A stretch of DNA of 64,000 nt. It comes from Holothuria scabra. Its lineage: Eukaryota > Echinodermata > Holothuroidea > Aspidochirotida > Holothuriidae. Below are positions 12,844 to 26,600 of the stretch, piece by piece. Below the pieces are notes generated by a model. It had not been told where the DNA came from and made no database searches. It saw only the letters and a program-made list of their open reading frames with translations. A program made the translations under genes and the position numbers. The stretch is taken from contig CM074193.1 of assembly GCA_037179385.1 (NCBI GenBank), positions 2,547,931 to 2,611,930 on the forward strand. The letters are read 5' to 3'. How positions within the stretch are numbered: the stretch's first letter is position 1; the number at the start of each line of letters is the position of its first letter.

Positions 12844-15800
12844 GTGAATGTTCATTTTTGTAGGGCCTGCATGAATACAGTGCCAGGCCACAGAAGACTC
12901 AGGCATCAACTCTAACTGTTAGGCCTACCCAGGCTACAATATTAACTTAATACAAAAGGTCTACATACTTGATGTAGCATATTTAGACTTACAGCAAAAC
13001 TTCAATTCTGTACATTTAGGGTCTAGGCCTAGGCTAGGACCTATAGCATAGGATAAATTAGACTTTTTGAAAACATCCCCAAAAATGGTGACCATAATAT
13101 TTTTGATGAAGCTGTAAGCAAAATATTCGAAACAAAAGACATTAAGATAACACTGTTATTGTATTTTACTCGCTTAATTTTTACAGTAGTTGACACAAGA
13201 TTACTGGACTTTGTAAACATTTCATTATGTACTGCCACATACTTTCTACTGTCATCTCATCCAAACAACACCAATGTACAGCATAACGAGGAAAGCACAT
13301 TGAATGATATTAATGGCAATTTTCATTCATTTCTTTAAATATCCTGTATCTTTTTTTTCTGTCTCAATGTTTGTTAAATGATTGTCACATGATAACACAA
13401 GTATAGCATGATTTTTTTTGACTTATTGTGGTATAGACATAGCCTCTGCCTCAGTCATATTACAGTAATTTCTATTACTACTATTTGGCTAGCCTAACTA
13501 GTGCTAGTAGTAGTAGTTCTTATAGTAGGGTATAGCCTGATTCAGTCAGTAGCCTACTGTACATTGAATCGATCAGTGCATACAAATTGCACAATAGTTT
13601 GGGAAGGTATGCCAAGGATTTTCTGAGTGCTAAGCACATTCTTTTAAATCTAGGGGTGGTCCAAAGGGAAGTCAGATTTACCTTGAGTCACCACCATCTC
13701 CATGAAGAAACATCTTGGTTGAGGCTGGCTACTAAATAATAGGAGTCCAGAGGCCCTTTATGATCATACTGTTCCAGTTCTTTTCTGAAACCATTCACAG
13801 TTGCTTTCTTTACCACAGTATCAGGCAGTTCATTCCAAACTTTCCAAATTATATGAAAGTATGCATTTCTTTTGCACTCTAACCTGGCATACTTGGGTCT
13901 CATTTTATAAAAGTTACCCCTCGTTCTCTCCTTTCCATTGATTTCTATTATTCCATCCAGATCTATATATAAGTCAACAGGTCTTGTCGGATATGTCTCT
14001 GTTCTAATTTGACATTGATCTCAGTTCATTTAATCTTTTCTCATAAGTTTTCCCCTCATTCCTGGTACAGTATTAACCTCGCAGTGATTTGTCTGCGTCT
14101 GATGGAAATAGTGCTGGGTAGGAGTCATGATTTTTTAAAAAACTGTGCTTCCTGACAAATTTTAGTGCTGGGTGACCAGTTCAATACAGCAAAGACACAT
14201 TCCTGCACAGGATGGCCAATACGTAATGTTAGAAGACAAGTTGTGATCAGCTCATAATAGTGTACCGACAATGCTGGAGACACCTGTTGGCTATTTGAGT
14301 TCGTAAAGATTATTGTTATCCTAGGTGTACAAAAGTATATGCTGCCTTTGTCTCTGAGCAGGAACTTACACCTAGCCTAAAATGTAGTTATAGTACATCT
14401 ACTCTAATGTGGACTGATGCAAAATATAGTGTAGCTGCACTAGCATATGACAAATGCCAAACATAATTTTATTAACACAGACAATACAAATTTAATGTGC
14501 TGAGATATACTGTAGTAGCCTACTACATGTTGCAATGGTACAGTATATACAGAGTAGCCTAGGGCTTATGCCAAACATCATGGTTTGTATGTACAGTATC
14601 CACAGCAGCAGCTACAGGTATTAGGCTTTGTAGCATGTCAAAACCATACCAATTGTTCAATAATTTTTGCTACATATTTTCATTTAGATGCTGGACCTGC
14701 TTGTACAGCCTTCTAAGAAGCCAAAGAAAGGATTGGCATACAAATCATCCTCATTTGATCCCACAGAAGTCTCAGGAGAAGATATACCTGTCAGCTCATA
14801 TGAAATTGTAAGTTAAGTGCCATGACTTATGAACACACACAATGGAATTTTGGGCAGTGTTTGCTGCTAGCTTTTGAAATGCCATCACTGTGCCCAAAAG
14901 TTTGAAGCCTGTATGGCCATAAAATGTTTTCCTGCCACTTTAAGGTGTACAGTAGGCTTATATTTTAGACAAGGCCCTACAGGATATTGCATACCTGCCA
15001 ACACTAATGGTTTCAACAAGAATATCATGGTTTTGGAGGTTGTCTCACGGTCAAATCTCTAAAGCTCACAATGGAAAAACAAGTTAAAATCTTTGGCAAA
15101 AAATGTTGTGTTATTAAAGAAATTGCGGAAACCAGTGTTGCTTATACTTTCAATTTTGGAAAGAAACCAATTTAAAGTGTTTACAGGTTTATTTACATTT
15201 TCCAATTTTTTTTCACAGTCATAAAGTGAAATTAAATTGTAAACCATTTCTTTGTTTAAGGTCAGTTTAAATAGAGGTACCAAAGAACTAATCTAAATTT
15301 CGAGACTTGAGGTACCATTCTCCATATCTTTGAGAAAATCTCCAGGTGCAAAAATTTGGAGGTTGGCAGATAAGGTGTCCAGTAAATATTAATGATATTA
15401 TTAACTTGCCTTTTCTGACCTACAAACAACATATCATAGAAGCACTTCAGTTTGACATTGTGTTATTTATTCATGAACAGGTTGCATTTTGTATTGTAAG
15501 GGTATATGTACGTAATGGTAGAGAGATGGCTTGGAACAGTGACTAGGTCAAAGAGTGCACATGCCTTGCAATTCAGAGTTTTTCAGATCAAATCCATGTG
15601 TAACCTTCATGTGTTATCTTCTTGTGACCACATTTGCTAGAATAGCTGAACAAACTACAATAACTAAAAAAAGAAACAAATGGAATTTCAAAATTGGTGG
15701 TTCAGTTCAGGTGTGTTCCACTTCCTGTTGTCGGTACAGCTGCCTGGCTCAGGGCTGTTGTGCTGAGCAAATTGAAAAGGCGGTGTAATGGACATGTGAA

Positions 15801-18800
15801 ATGGCAGTCACATGAGCATTACCCTCCGAACACTAGTTGGGTTTAGGTTTAGATGAGGTTTTACAGCTGAGTTTCTAACCAGTTGGTTAAAGTCGGGCCG
15901 GGCCGGCCAAGGCCTTCTTTCCAGTTGTGGGTCACTCGCTTGTTTTACCTACTCCATTGCTGAGCACCAAGCACAAATGGCCTCAAGTGCATTAAACATA
16001 TACAATGATGCAGTTTCCATTATTACAATTTCAGTTTGAGGAGGAGACACCAGCTGCAGAACAGCAAGACATTTTGACTAAAACTACAAGAAAAGTAAGT
16101 AACAATTAGCAGTCTCATACAAGAAAATGATATATGGTATAAAAGGTTGTGGGTTTGGTGGATCTTCCAAAATTGGTGTTCAGTAGCCATTGAAAACTGT
16201 CCAAATATCTTCACTTTCACTCAGGAGTAGCCTCCCTTGTAGCCCATCTGATTCAATTGCATTATTTTGCTATACAGTTGTATACCATACTGCAATTTTA
16301 TTTCCATAAGAAATGTTATCATACTAACAGACTCATGTGGTGATGTTGCCCTTTTGGGTGTAAAAGTTATACGTAATCGATAATTAACATTTAATTTTTT
16401 TTTTTCTGAAAGCTAAATGCATGCATTATGTTCAAAAACATGAAGCCTGAAACAAGACATCCAGGGTGTGCATTTGACCAAAACAGAAACATTTGTTTCT
16501 CACAAATGCAACTGCTTCTGTTTATGTCCAATGCACACCGATGGCTTGTTTCGTGTTGTCTGTTTCACCTTTCCAGTTTTTTGACATCTGTGTGCATTCA
16601 GTTATGTAAGTCTGCTTCTGCAAATGTATATGTGTCTTTTAACACAGGTAGTTAGAAGATACACCTGTTATGTGACCGATGCAGAAACTCAGACTGAAGC
16701 TGATGTTACAAGAAGCAGTTGCCAGACATTGCAAGATGCCTCTCAAGTTCCCTACCCAGAACATGACTACATTGGTTACATTCCAGTAAGTTGCATTCCA
16801 CTAACCAATAACTCACTCACAATTGAGAAGAATAGAAGAGTAGTGAAATAGGTGTATGCTATTTTATGAAATTCACTTATAACTATACCAGCAGCACATA
16901 GTTGTTAGCATGATGCCTTACCAGCTGGACAAGCAGAACCCAATTGAATCTGTTGGTACATATGTGGTGCTTTGAGATTTTGAAATGCGCCAGCCCCTCC
17001 TCCCCCACCCCCTCAAAAAGAGAAAAATTGTGTAAGAATTCTGTAAGGTTTGACATTTGCAAAAAGTGTGTAATCATGTTTGGTTCCTGTTCTGTACAAT
17101 GACAATCCCTGAATACATTGTCAGAAATGGTGAAATTCCATTGTTCATCTGTGCCTGTAATGACTGTTGTTTCCTCCTTTTATTTTCAGGATTCCGCTGA
17201 CGAAAAGCAACGCACAGAGAAAAAACCTGTCTTCACACCACCATACCCGAGGGTTATTGGGGGCTCATCAACTTTCTCATCACCGGAAATAATGGTACAT
17301 AATGACTTATAAAGCTTTATTCCTTATTATTCATGCTACTGGTTCCAGTAGTGTAAAGCAATATGTTCTTATCTGTACTAATTGCATCAAATTTAGTTAT
17401 TGTTTAGTGTTTTAGTGATCTTCATGTAGCAAAGGTTAAAGAGTAGGAAAGAATTAAAACTTGTTAGTACCCCAAGACCAAATCTTTCCAAATTTGTGTG
17501 TATTGTTATACATTGTTTTCATTACCAAGTTTATTTTACACTGCCCATAGGTTAACATGCAGACCAAGGCATAGGCAGTACATCATTTCTAGGCAGGGAT
17601 TGGGCCTTTTTATGTATTTTTTTTTTAATCATGGTTTAAATCAGTGATTTAAATCAAGCAAATTGATAAAATTGATGTTAATCAATTTGTTAATTTTTTT
17701 CAACAAAAACCTTGAGTTATATCATGATTTTAATCAGCTTGATTTTAAATCAATCAACCCAGGCATTGTAGTAACTTTCCTTCTCATTCAAACAAACTGA
17801 ATGTGTGAACATTGATGGGGCTGGGAATTGTGCTTTCATTTGCTTAATATTGGGGGAAAAATCCTCCAAATGAAAGGATACACAGACAATGCCTTTGCTT
17901 AGGGATGACGTGGAAGAGAACAGAAGTGATTGTCATTACAAGGACCTACTCACAAGGGATTTGGCAATAGAAACAAAGGGACCAGTCAATCAAATAATGG
18001 CACCTCAAAAGATGTAAGTAGTCTCAAGTATATATTGTCTGAAAAATATTGTTGGTTTTATCTCCTTCTATAGCAACTCACTGGTCAAACAGAAGGTATG
18101 GAAGGAGACACACCTGGAGTATGGCACCCATCACCCCCAAAAGTAAGTACACTCTTGAACTTGTTTTTCCTTCCCAATGCCAAACAGTGAAATCGGAACT
18201 GTTCATTATCATTGCTGTTCCTTACTGCAAATTTGTATTTCTTTTCTTATTTATTTACTTCTTTATTTATTCATTCATTTGTTCATTCATTCATTCATTC
18301 ATTCATTGTTCGTTCAATGATTCATTGATTCACTGGTTCACTCATTCATTCCTTCTTCATTCATTCCTTTATTTATTGATTGATTCATTAATCGATTGGT
18401 TCATTCATTCATCCATTCATTAGTACAGGTATTCATGCATTCATTCATTCTTTCATTCATTCATTCATTCATTCATTTATTCATTTTATTTTATTTAACG
18501 AAATTGTATATTTTAATTATTTTCTATTAGATTCAACGCCAGGTGCTTGATCAGACAGTATTCTTAAGGAATGTCCTTCCATCAAACACCTTGCTGATTG
18601 ATCCATCATCACCTAGTGCTACCTCAACATCATCTGTTTCATCTTCACCCAGTGTAAGTGCTTGCAAATGCCTGTTCTGTTTTCTGTTTCTGAAACAGGT
18701 AGACAGGTCTTTTGTTTGTCTGTATAATGAAATCTGCTCTCCTGTTGAATATTGGAATAGCCCCTTATATGTATTTTTTACATGGTCAGAGTGAACTGTA

Positions 18801-20640
18801 AGTTGTGTTGTATATTTATTGTCAATGATCCATGTCTTTTAAAGCAAGTTTCACAAAGCTTGAGCTCACCTGTCTGAATACCCTACCATTCAAGGTGTTT
18901 TTTTGGAAGGGTGTGGACTGTCATGCCAAATAGTATTAAAATGTACTTTTTAACCAAAAAATCTTCTGTCTTTTGTTTTCTTCTATACAGATATTTAAAA
19001 GAGAAATAAAACCAGAGACAAGCAGCAGCTCCCCCTCAGATGGGTCTCTGTTTGAACCATCAGAGCAAGAAGATGATGATGATGGTGATGAAGATGGTAG
19101 TGACTCTGGACAATCTGGCATATCCACCACCAGAGAAGGAAAACTTGTGCATGAGAGTAAGTTTATTGTGTTTGAGTCTAGTCTGAAAAATCTGATCAAA
19201 CACATCAAGTGTGAAGTTTGTCAAATGCCTGCAGAAGAAAGTAGCAGAAGTTTTAAGGGAACGATGGTGGTACTACAGATTTCATGTCTCCATGGGCACA
19301 AGATCACCAAGTGGTACTCACAGCCATTTATCAAGAACACCCCAGCTGGGAATGTATTTTGTTCTGCAGGTATACTATTCAGTGGTTCTTCCTTTGCGCA
19401 AATTAAACAGTACATGGAGTTTGTTAAAGTGAAGTTCATAGGCCATACAACATACTATGACATTTTACAGAAAACACTCATCCCTGTGGTAAACCACACA
19501 TACATCAGAAGCCAAAGAGAAGTGACTGACAAGCTTGTAGGAAAATCTGTGTGGCTCAGTGGCGATGGAAGAAACGATTCCCCTGGATACAGCGCCAAAT
19601 ATTGTTCATACACCTTCATGAACCCTGCTACAGAAGAGATTATCGACACAGAGTTGGTGCAGGTCACAGATACAACAAGCTCAGTGGCGATGGAGAAGGT
19701 GGGATTCAGGAAGTGTCTTAATCGAGTAAGGGGGAAAGGCATCAAAGTAGAGCTGGTGGCAACTGACCGGCATGCTGGCATAAGGAAGGTGATGAGAACG
19801 GAGTATCCTGATATTGATCATGACTTTGATGTGTGGCACTTTGCAAAGAACATCAAGAAGAAACTTCTGGCAAAAGCAAAGAAGAAGGATGCAGAGGATC
19901 TTTCAAGATGGATCCAAGCTGTATCAACTCATCTTTGGTGGTGTTGTCAGAATTGTGATGGAGATGTCAAGAAGCTAAGGGAGATGTGGACTTCGATCCT
20001 CAAACACATCACAAATGTCCATTCTTGGTCTGACTGTGAACGGTTTCATCAGTGCGGCCACCCTCAGTTATCAGATGATGAGATACGACTAAAGCTATGG
20101 CTTAAACCTGAATCTCCTGCACATCTAGCTTTACAGGATGTTGTTCTCAACCCTACAATCCTTCGTGATCTAGAACAGCTAGTCCATGCATGTCATACTG
20201 GTGCCTTGGAAGTATTCCATAGTGTTGTGCTAAAGTATTGTCCAAAACGCCTTGAATTTGGATATGAGCATATGCAGGCACGGATGCATCTAGCTGTTCT
20301 AGATCATAATCACAATCTGAACAGACCTCAAGCAGTGGTGAAAAAGGCAACAAGGAATTCTTTGCCAGAAGGGGAGCATAGGTTCAACCTGGTTTATTCC
20401 AAGGGTAGGGGAGGGTGGGTAGTCAAGAAAATTTACCAACAGAAATCATTGTCTTACGTACAAGACATGATGGTTAGCACTGTAAAGGCTGTGGAAGGCA
20501 GTATCAACCTTGAAGCCAATAAAAACCAACCAAGGCCATCAAACATTGCTCGTGTCCCTAGACCTGACAAGACCATCATGGTACAAGAGCTGAAGTCTAG
20601 ATTTCAGAAAAAAGATATGCCTGATGAGGAAACCGGCTGA
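12467..20640 (+). CDS. THAP zinc-finger / DDE transposase-like protein, 8 exons
   Basis: Exons (all introns GT-AG, phase 0): 12467-12843, 14688-14807, 16035-16094, 16648-16785, 17190-17294, 18074-18142, 18531-18653, 18991-20640. The order is THAP zinc finger (exon 1), low-complexity Ser/Thr/Pro-rich linker (exons 2-7), an acidic patch, then a DDE-like domain (exon 8). THAP proteins bind DNA through a C2CH zinc module. The C-terminal part resembles a large family of uncharacterised fish and invertebrate proteins that I associate, from memory, with Kolobok-type transposases. Exon 1 is 377 nt and reads through only if one base is restored near 12574. With it, the protein is about 880 aa; the fact that this makes every exon a multiple of three supports the model. 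Function is unproven: the gene could be a domesticated transposase or an intron-bearing autonomous element. Exons 4-8 recur at 49214-53217. No promoter or poly(A) site is assigned. Confidence 0.85.
13690..14065 (-). pseudogene. 3'-end fragment of a CR1/L2-type non-LTR retrotransposon
   Basis: On the minus strand the translation contains YEKRLNEL, then after frame breaks RNAYFHIIWKVWNELPDTVV and a short tail. This matches the typical C-terminus of CR1/L2-type reverse transcriptase proteins (YEERL..L, then F..R....WN.LP..VV). The catalytic part is absent. It lies in the first intron of the THAP gene in antisense orientation and is an inactive 5'-truncated insertion. Confidence 0.7.
15855..15950 (-). 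repeat. short interspersed repeat (family C), copy 2
   Basis: The reverse complement reads GACCCACAACTGG, AAGGCC, GGCCGGCCC, GACTTTAACCAACTGGTT, AGAAACT and CCTCATCT. This is the same order as the copies at 11083, 38304 and 43170. It lies in intron 2 of the THAP gene. Confidence 0.55.
17615..17762. repeat. AT-rich imperfect inverted repeat of GATTTAAATC units
   Basis: The left side holds GATTTAAATCAAGCAAATT; the right side holds CAGCTTGATTTTAAATCAAT, close to its reverse complement. ATCATG words also occur at both ends. It lies in intron 5 of the THAP gene and is probably a decayed MITE. A second copy is at about 50195-50340. Confidence 0.5.
18239..18487. repeat. ATTC/CATT tetranucleotide microsatellite
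   Basis: A long interrupted array of (ATTC)n in intron 6 of the THAP gene, with perfect runs at about 18283-18306 and 18455-18476. The matching array in the second copy is at about 50817-51065 with almost the same interruptions. Confidence 0.9.
18991..20640 (+). other. exon 8: DDE-type transposase-like domain
   Basis: This exon encodes 549 aa. It starts with a Ser-rich and acidic segment (EQEDDDDGDEDG, exon residues about 29-40), then a putative zinc site C74-x2-C77 and C99-x3-H103 (KCEVC, then SCLHGH). The core carries GDGRNDSPGYSAKY (D192), VATDRHAGIRK (D259), DVWHFAKN, THLWWCCQNC, HSW and HTGALEVFHS (E407). These spacings fit an RNase H-like DDE nuclease with an insertion before the final Glu. 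I infer D192, D259 and E407 as the triad; in full-length numbering they are about 523, 590 and 738. All three are present, so the domain is not obviously inactivated. The exon ends in a TGA at 20638-20640. Confidence 0.8.
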
Positions 20641-23600
20641 GCCATTCAATATTTAACTAAGGTCAGATGAGGTCACTGGAGGTCAAACTTTGAAAAGCTT
20701 TTAATTACATTAGCATATCTCATGTGTCCATATTGGCACACGGTCATAACCTCTTCTTTATGGGGCTGGTATGAGAAATGTTTTATAGTGTATTGTTCAT
20801 TGGTGATAACATCAAGTTTGCTTACAAGCATAAATACATATGGAAATGAGGAAATGTTTTTGAAGGATCACCAAGTATTATACAAGTTGAATGTAAGTAA
20901 GGTCACAAAAATTAATTAGTACTAAAATATCCCTTGTGAAGATGTTACAAACAATGAGTATGAGTTTTTGCTCATCTCTATTTCGGAGACTGGCTGCACA
21001 GTTCTCATAATATCCAGCAAGGAACCACAGTGCCCATTGGGCTCTTGTTGAGGGTAGAAATTAAGCATATGAGGCGTTTGTACATGCAAACCAAAGGTAA
21101 ATGGTTTTGAAATGTAGATGACATGAAAATATAGAATAACAGGCCCCAAATCATAAAAATATGGAATGTATAGGATTTTTCAAAATACATGGGAAATATA
21201 GTGACACTTTGGTGCCTGTACTTGGTGAATTGAATTTTCCTATCGAGTAGATGAGGTCTGTTGACGAAGTCTGTATAAAGTTTATTAAGAATAGAGGCCA
21301 ACTGGCATCATCAGTAGCCATTTCTTGTAAACATTCCATCTAAATGATGTGTAATTAAGTCATCAAAACCTCTTTGAAGCTTTGCATTCTGTTTTTTTAT
21401 AAATTGTAGTGTACCTCGGTAAAGTCCTTATATCTTTCAGCAAGCTAAATGACAGATTCCTCATCAGTCACATCCCAATGCCTGTCAAAGATGGATGTTC
21501 TTGAGAAATGTCTCATATTTTCTACCAACACTCTTAGAATTTGTGTTGTGTTTGCTTTTACAAGCAGTGGATGTGGCACTACGACTGGTTGTTTATTATA
21601 CGAATATTCAAATAGTTTTGCACCATATAGACATGGGTGATTATGCAGTGTCTGATGCCAGTATCAGTGTGCATTACTAACACTGTACAGTGACATACAC
21701 ATCGAGATAATTTTACAAGTTTCATTGCAGCTTTAAGTTTCATAAAGTACCCATGCAAAGACACTCACTGTTTCACTCGATGCTGCTTCCGTCCAGAAAA
21801 CAACTGTTCTGCCTTGAGCCTTCCTTGAAGAACCTTCATCAACATCTTATTCTTGTTTGTGACAAACCTATCACTACATAGCACTTTCTGAAAATGTTTC
21901 GTTTGGTTGTTGTTCATGCCAACAAGACTTGAATAACTAGCAAATGCTCATTGGGGGATAATTTATGAGGTCACCAGGTCAAAGGTGCATGTAATGTGAA
22001 AGGTTGCAGAATAAAAAAATAATGACTATACAAATGAAGTTTGCTTCCAAAATTGTGTCCAGTCTTGTCCACTTGGGCAGTGACATCAGTTCTTTGCACA
22101 TTTGTGCACATGAACATGTGTGCACATATCACACAATTTTATGATTTACGGTCAGTTTTTATGCTATTTTATGCTACTAGTCCATTTCAGTCTATAATTA
22201 TATATATTTTTTTGATTTTATGCCTTTCTTGGATCTTGATGTATGGATCCCTGTTGAAATGAAAAAAATTACTAGATGAAAAAAGTTACTCATCCTACTG
22301 GATGGCTGGACATTGCATCCTGATCGGGACTACCACACCCTGGTAACTCATTTATCTCTGGGTTAAGTGTCAGAAGATCTGTATTTTATCAGTAGCATGT
22401 GCAGTGATGGGAGGGTCATACCCCACCCATCTTTTTCTCATTCAATATGGAAATGTAAGTTAAATAGTGTGGTAAAAAAGAATAGATTTAAACTGTTGTA
22501 TACGTACCCCAAGTCAGCCGGATGTCGCATAAGTTTGCATCTTACTAGTATCTGTTGCTTAATATTTTACCAGTCAGGGGTAATTGTTCTTCGGGAAGGT
22601 TCCATTGCATTTATTTCTAAACAAGTAATTTTATCTGCCCACATGAGTTGAACCTCAAGCTTTCACTATATTACTAGAGAGGTTCTTTAGGTCAAATAGT
22701 GTCTCAGCATCTGCAAATCTGAGTTTTTCCTTGTTGCTTCAGTCGCACTCTCTTCTTTGTCAGTTCTTTCTTTTGAGACAAACCCTATTAAAGCTGCACT
22801 GCGAAGTTAATATACTTGATTGTCAGTAAAATGATGTTAATTTTAACATGTTCCAAGGAGGCAAGTGGCTTGGTCATTTTTAGGGAAACATTGTCATTTT
22901 TATAGTGGCTATCCTATTCTGAAATTGCTGCATTCACACTTTTTACTATTGCAATATTCAATAGCAAATTTGCATTGGTGCCTTTGCCTTAATTGCCAGA
23001 ACTTTGCATGTTTTATTTCAAAAATATGGGACAACCACACTTTAATGATGCACATTTGGGTGCTCACAAGATACATCTTCATCCTCACTAAGTGAGCCCC
23101 TTACTGCATGTGCATGTAGAGTAATAATGGTGTGAAAATGTGCAATTCCCTAATCTCACACTCACCTGAAAATCACACTGCCTTTTGAAAACTCATTTCC
23201 AATACAACATCTGGGCAGAATTGAAATGTTGTTGTGGTAATTGAATAGATTGTCTAAACACAAAGTTTGTATGACTGAATATATATTTTACAATGCTGTG
23301 TGTATTTATTCATAAAACTAACTGTTAAATTTCAACCCAGTCATTTGTATGTAAGAAATCTGAAAGGTGTTATGTTACAATGAAGAAAACTACATGGAAA
23401 GAATAACACACAGCCTTTTTCCAAGCACCAAAAAAATGACTTGCTCCACCTGTTTATGATGGAGGTGGTAGAAAAATGAATAAAGAAAGCCTATTGTTTA
23501 GGAAATACTTTAACAATGCCTTTTGTGTTGTGTTCTTTACATCTGAGTGGTTGCCATTGGCATTCTCCCTTGATTCGTATCATAATTACATTTGATTGTC

Positions 23601-26600
23601 ACTGAGAAATGTAGGACACTAACTATAGTGCAAGGTTTCAATAAGTATGTCAGTTTATGTAATCATTGGTCTTGTTAATTGTTATATATTATCACAAGAC
23701 AGTATTTTACCAAATGCCATCTCAATTGACACCCTGCTTATTTTTGCTTGATACATTGCTCCCACACTGTAACAGGACATAAACATAGATATTCAAGCAG
23801 TTAGCATAGAGGCAATAGGTTTACAAGTAAAACATATACACTTCAGGTGGGGACATGAAATGCATGGATTTTAAGGATTACCACTTCACAATGAATGATA
23901 TTTAATTGAAACAAGTCACCCTAGGTTGTAAACAGCAAGTACTGTCTGACAGTGTTGATTTGAGTTGGGTCATCGACTATCTATGTCACCAGGATTTTGA
24001 TGAGAAAAGACTTATTCCAGTAACATGATGGAAAGGTAAATAGTCATGGCTTGTTTACAATCCACAATCAGCCAATTTCCATTTGAAGTAAGTGCTAGAG
24101 CCATACATAAACCACAGTGCTCCAGAGTCAGAATCCTTGCCATGTACATCTGGAACTCCAGTCGGTGAAACATGTTTGCAAGGTGTGCAAAGCTTCGTGA
24201 TTGACCAAATAGTTATAATAGATACAATATGAAAAGCTGGAAAGTGGTCCATCGGCAAGAGGAGGGAACTAATAAGTAGTTATAAGGAAGAGGGTACATT
24301 TTAAATGCCATTCACTTGAAGTTTGTAGAAGTACTTTCAGCTGGGGATCCACTAATCAAATACCTTTGCCTTCAGGGTGTGTTAGCATGGCCTGTAAATA
24401 ACATCTCCATTTAATTTACATGTTTCAAACTAACTTCAATAATAAGGGAATGGACTGACATATTTTTGCACACAAGTTTCAACCAAGGGTGGTTAAGGTA
24501 CAGATTGCCCACCCCCACCCCCTTTCATTTTTGAGTGAACAGTTGACTTGTCAGTATCATGGCTTCTCACTGAATAATTAGCTATTTTTGAGGTGATGTA
24601 TGGAACTTGCATAACTAAGTAACCCCTCCCTTTTATTCCCTTTGGAATAAAAAAATAACCTGTCATTGTCATGGCACCTTCCTAAAGAAGAGGATATTGT
24701 TCAGGGGTGGTTGAAACTTATCAGTAGGTAGCATTTTAAATCCATCACCTATTCCAGCATTGCAGTTTAGGCCTCAACTCCCGAGGCCATGTAATCCAAT
24801 GCTGAAGCCATCTACACCGACAGTGGAGTGCACTTTAGAGCAGTTAGTTACCTTTATCTTGTTCTGTGGTAAGGATCTTCTTTTGAAACCTTATAAGAGC
24901 ATGCCCTATGATACCTTCATGAAGCTATGTGAGTTACAAATACCTTCCTTGAGACAATATGAACTTCCAACCTATTATTGAAGGGACCTTCTTAAAAACT
25001 GGCAGTAATGAGACTGGAGTTACGAGCTGAGACCGAGGCCCAGGTGTGAATCCATGTTTTTTGCATGGGTGGGGGGTTAACAATCTTTCCCATAAGGAAC
25101 CATCTTAAAAGTATCTGAGAGTAGTGCCATCGGTCGGTACGCAGCGAACCCAGAAAATGTTGGCGGAAAAATACCTCCCAGATTGTGGGAAACCGTACTT
25201 CCCTTGGCTTGGAAATTCCTCTCGCCTTCCTTTCTTTTGTTATTATTTAAGGATCAGAGCATGTGGGATCTGGGCCCCCTTGATCCTCTGACATGGTCTT
25301 ACCTCAGACCTCACAATGCCGAGGCCTCCAACACTTGACTCACACCTAACATGGGCTTTGAAGCGAGCCATTGTCCACCTGAACACACTTGTGCCTTTGG
25401 CCCAGTGCAGCATCAATATGGATTCAGGTTGCACAGTGATGAATCCCCACCAACTTTTTAAACTTTTTGGTGCAATTGATACCAATGTAGTTTTCTCAGA
25501 CAATGGATGTCAAACATGGAAAGACTTTCCTTTTTTTTTTTTTCTTTACCATTTCAATTATATTTCAAAAGAATGTACAAAGCTAATTTCTGTCTCACAA
25601 AAAAAGAAAAAAACAAGAGTAGCATAGCTACTGACACTCAACCCTTCTGATGATACATGTTCATCTTAAACACAATCATGATCCACACTCAATACATACC
25701 ATATTTACTTCATTTTGAACACAACCATGGTCAACATAGCAAGACTCTGTTAACCTAAGAGTTGGACCATGTCATGGATAAATCTCAAAAGCTAGTTGGT
25801 CCATTTGTATAACACTGCCTATAAGGGCAGGGATCAGAAACTTAAGTCATAGTGCATTATAAATGTGACCAGTTTGTGTAGGACAGTGGCATAACCAGTC
25901 GGGGAAGAAGATACCAAATGTCTTTCCTTCCTCCTCAATCCCTGTCTCCCTTCCCCTTCCTCTCCCTCCCTCCACTCTCTCCCCCATGAAATTTGTACAC
26001 AAAAAAAAAACAACGAAGTATTGGATGAAAATTTAATACACGATCCATTCGAAGTTCAAAAATGTTGGAAAAAAATACCCTCGTCAGGAACTGTTCTCAG
26101 TACTAATTATATGCCCATTTAGGCATTTGAAAATGACCATGAAGGTTGTCATTTGATAGCACTTTATCTCACAATAAGCTGAAAGGGGATGTAGCCTTTC
26201 AGAGCACTTTAAGTAATTTGATTCCCTTTTTGCCAGCACTTATTTCAGGATTTATTGTAAGTAAGTTGTTATTTGAACCCCAAAGTTGTTGGGCTTCTTT
26301 TGTACCAGAAACCTGCTGCTCATTGAAGCAGCTAATTGGAGTAACGAACCAGTGGTCAGGTACTATAATTGGGGACCGCATTTTTTCCCTAAAAACTGGT
26401 AGCCATGACAGATCTCCTTAAAGGCTAATATCCTGTAATGAATGCTGACAAGAAGTGCTGATTTGTGTACATTAAAACTGAAATTACTCCCCTTCTCTTT
26501 CTACTACCACTCCCAGACCAGGGAAAAAATCCTGTGGTATGAGCCAAACAGCAACTCTATGGATGAACAATGACCCCACTGTATGCAATGTCCCCACACA

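Noticed and set aside
18239..18487. CRISPR-like or coding repeat array
   Set aside because: It is a plain ATTC microsatellite in an intron of a eukaryotic gene; the open frame through it is an artefact of the repeat.
24760..24981. 73-codon open frame preserved in both copies of the duplication, preceded by an acceptor-like CATTGCAG
   Set aside because: The two copies are too recent for preservation to mean selection, and no domain, start context or donor is recognisable.
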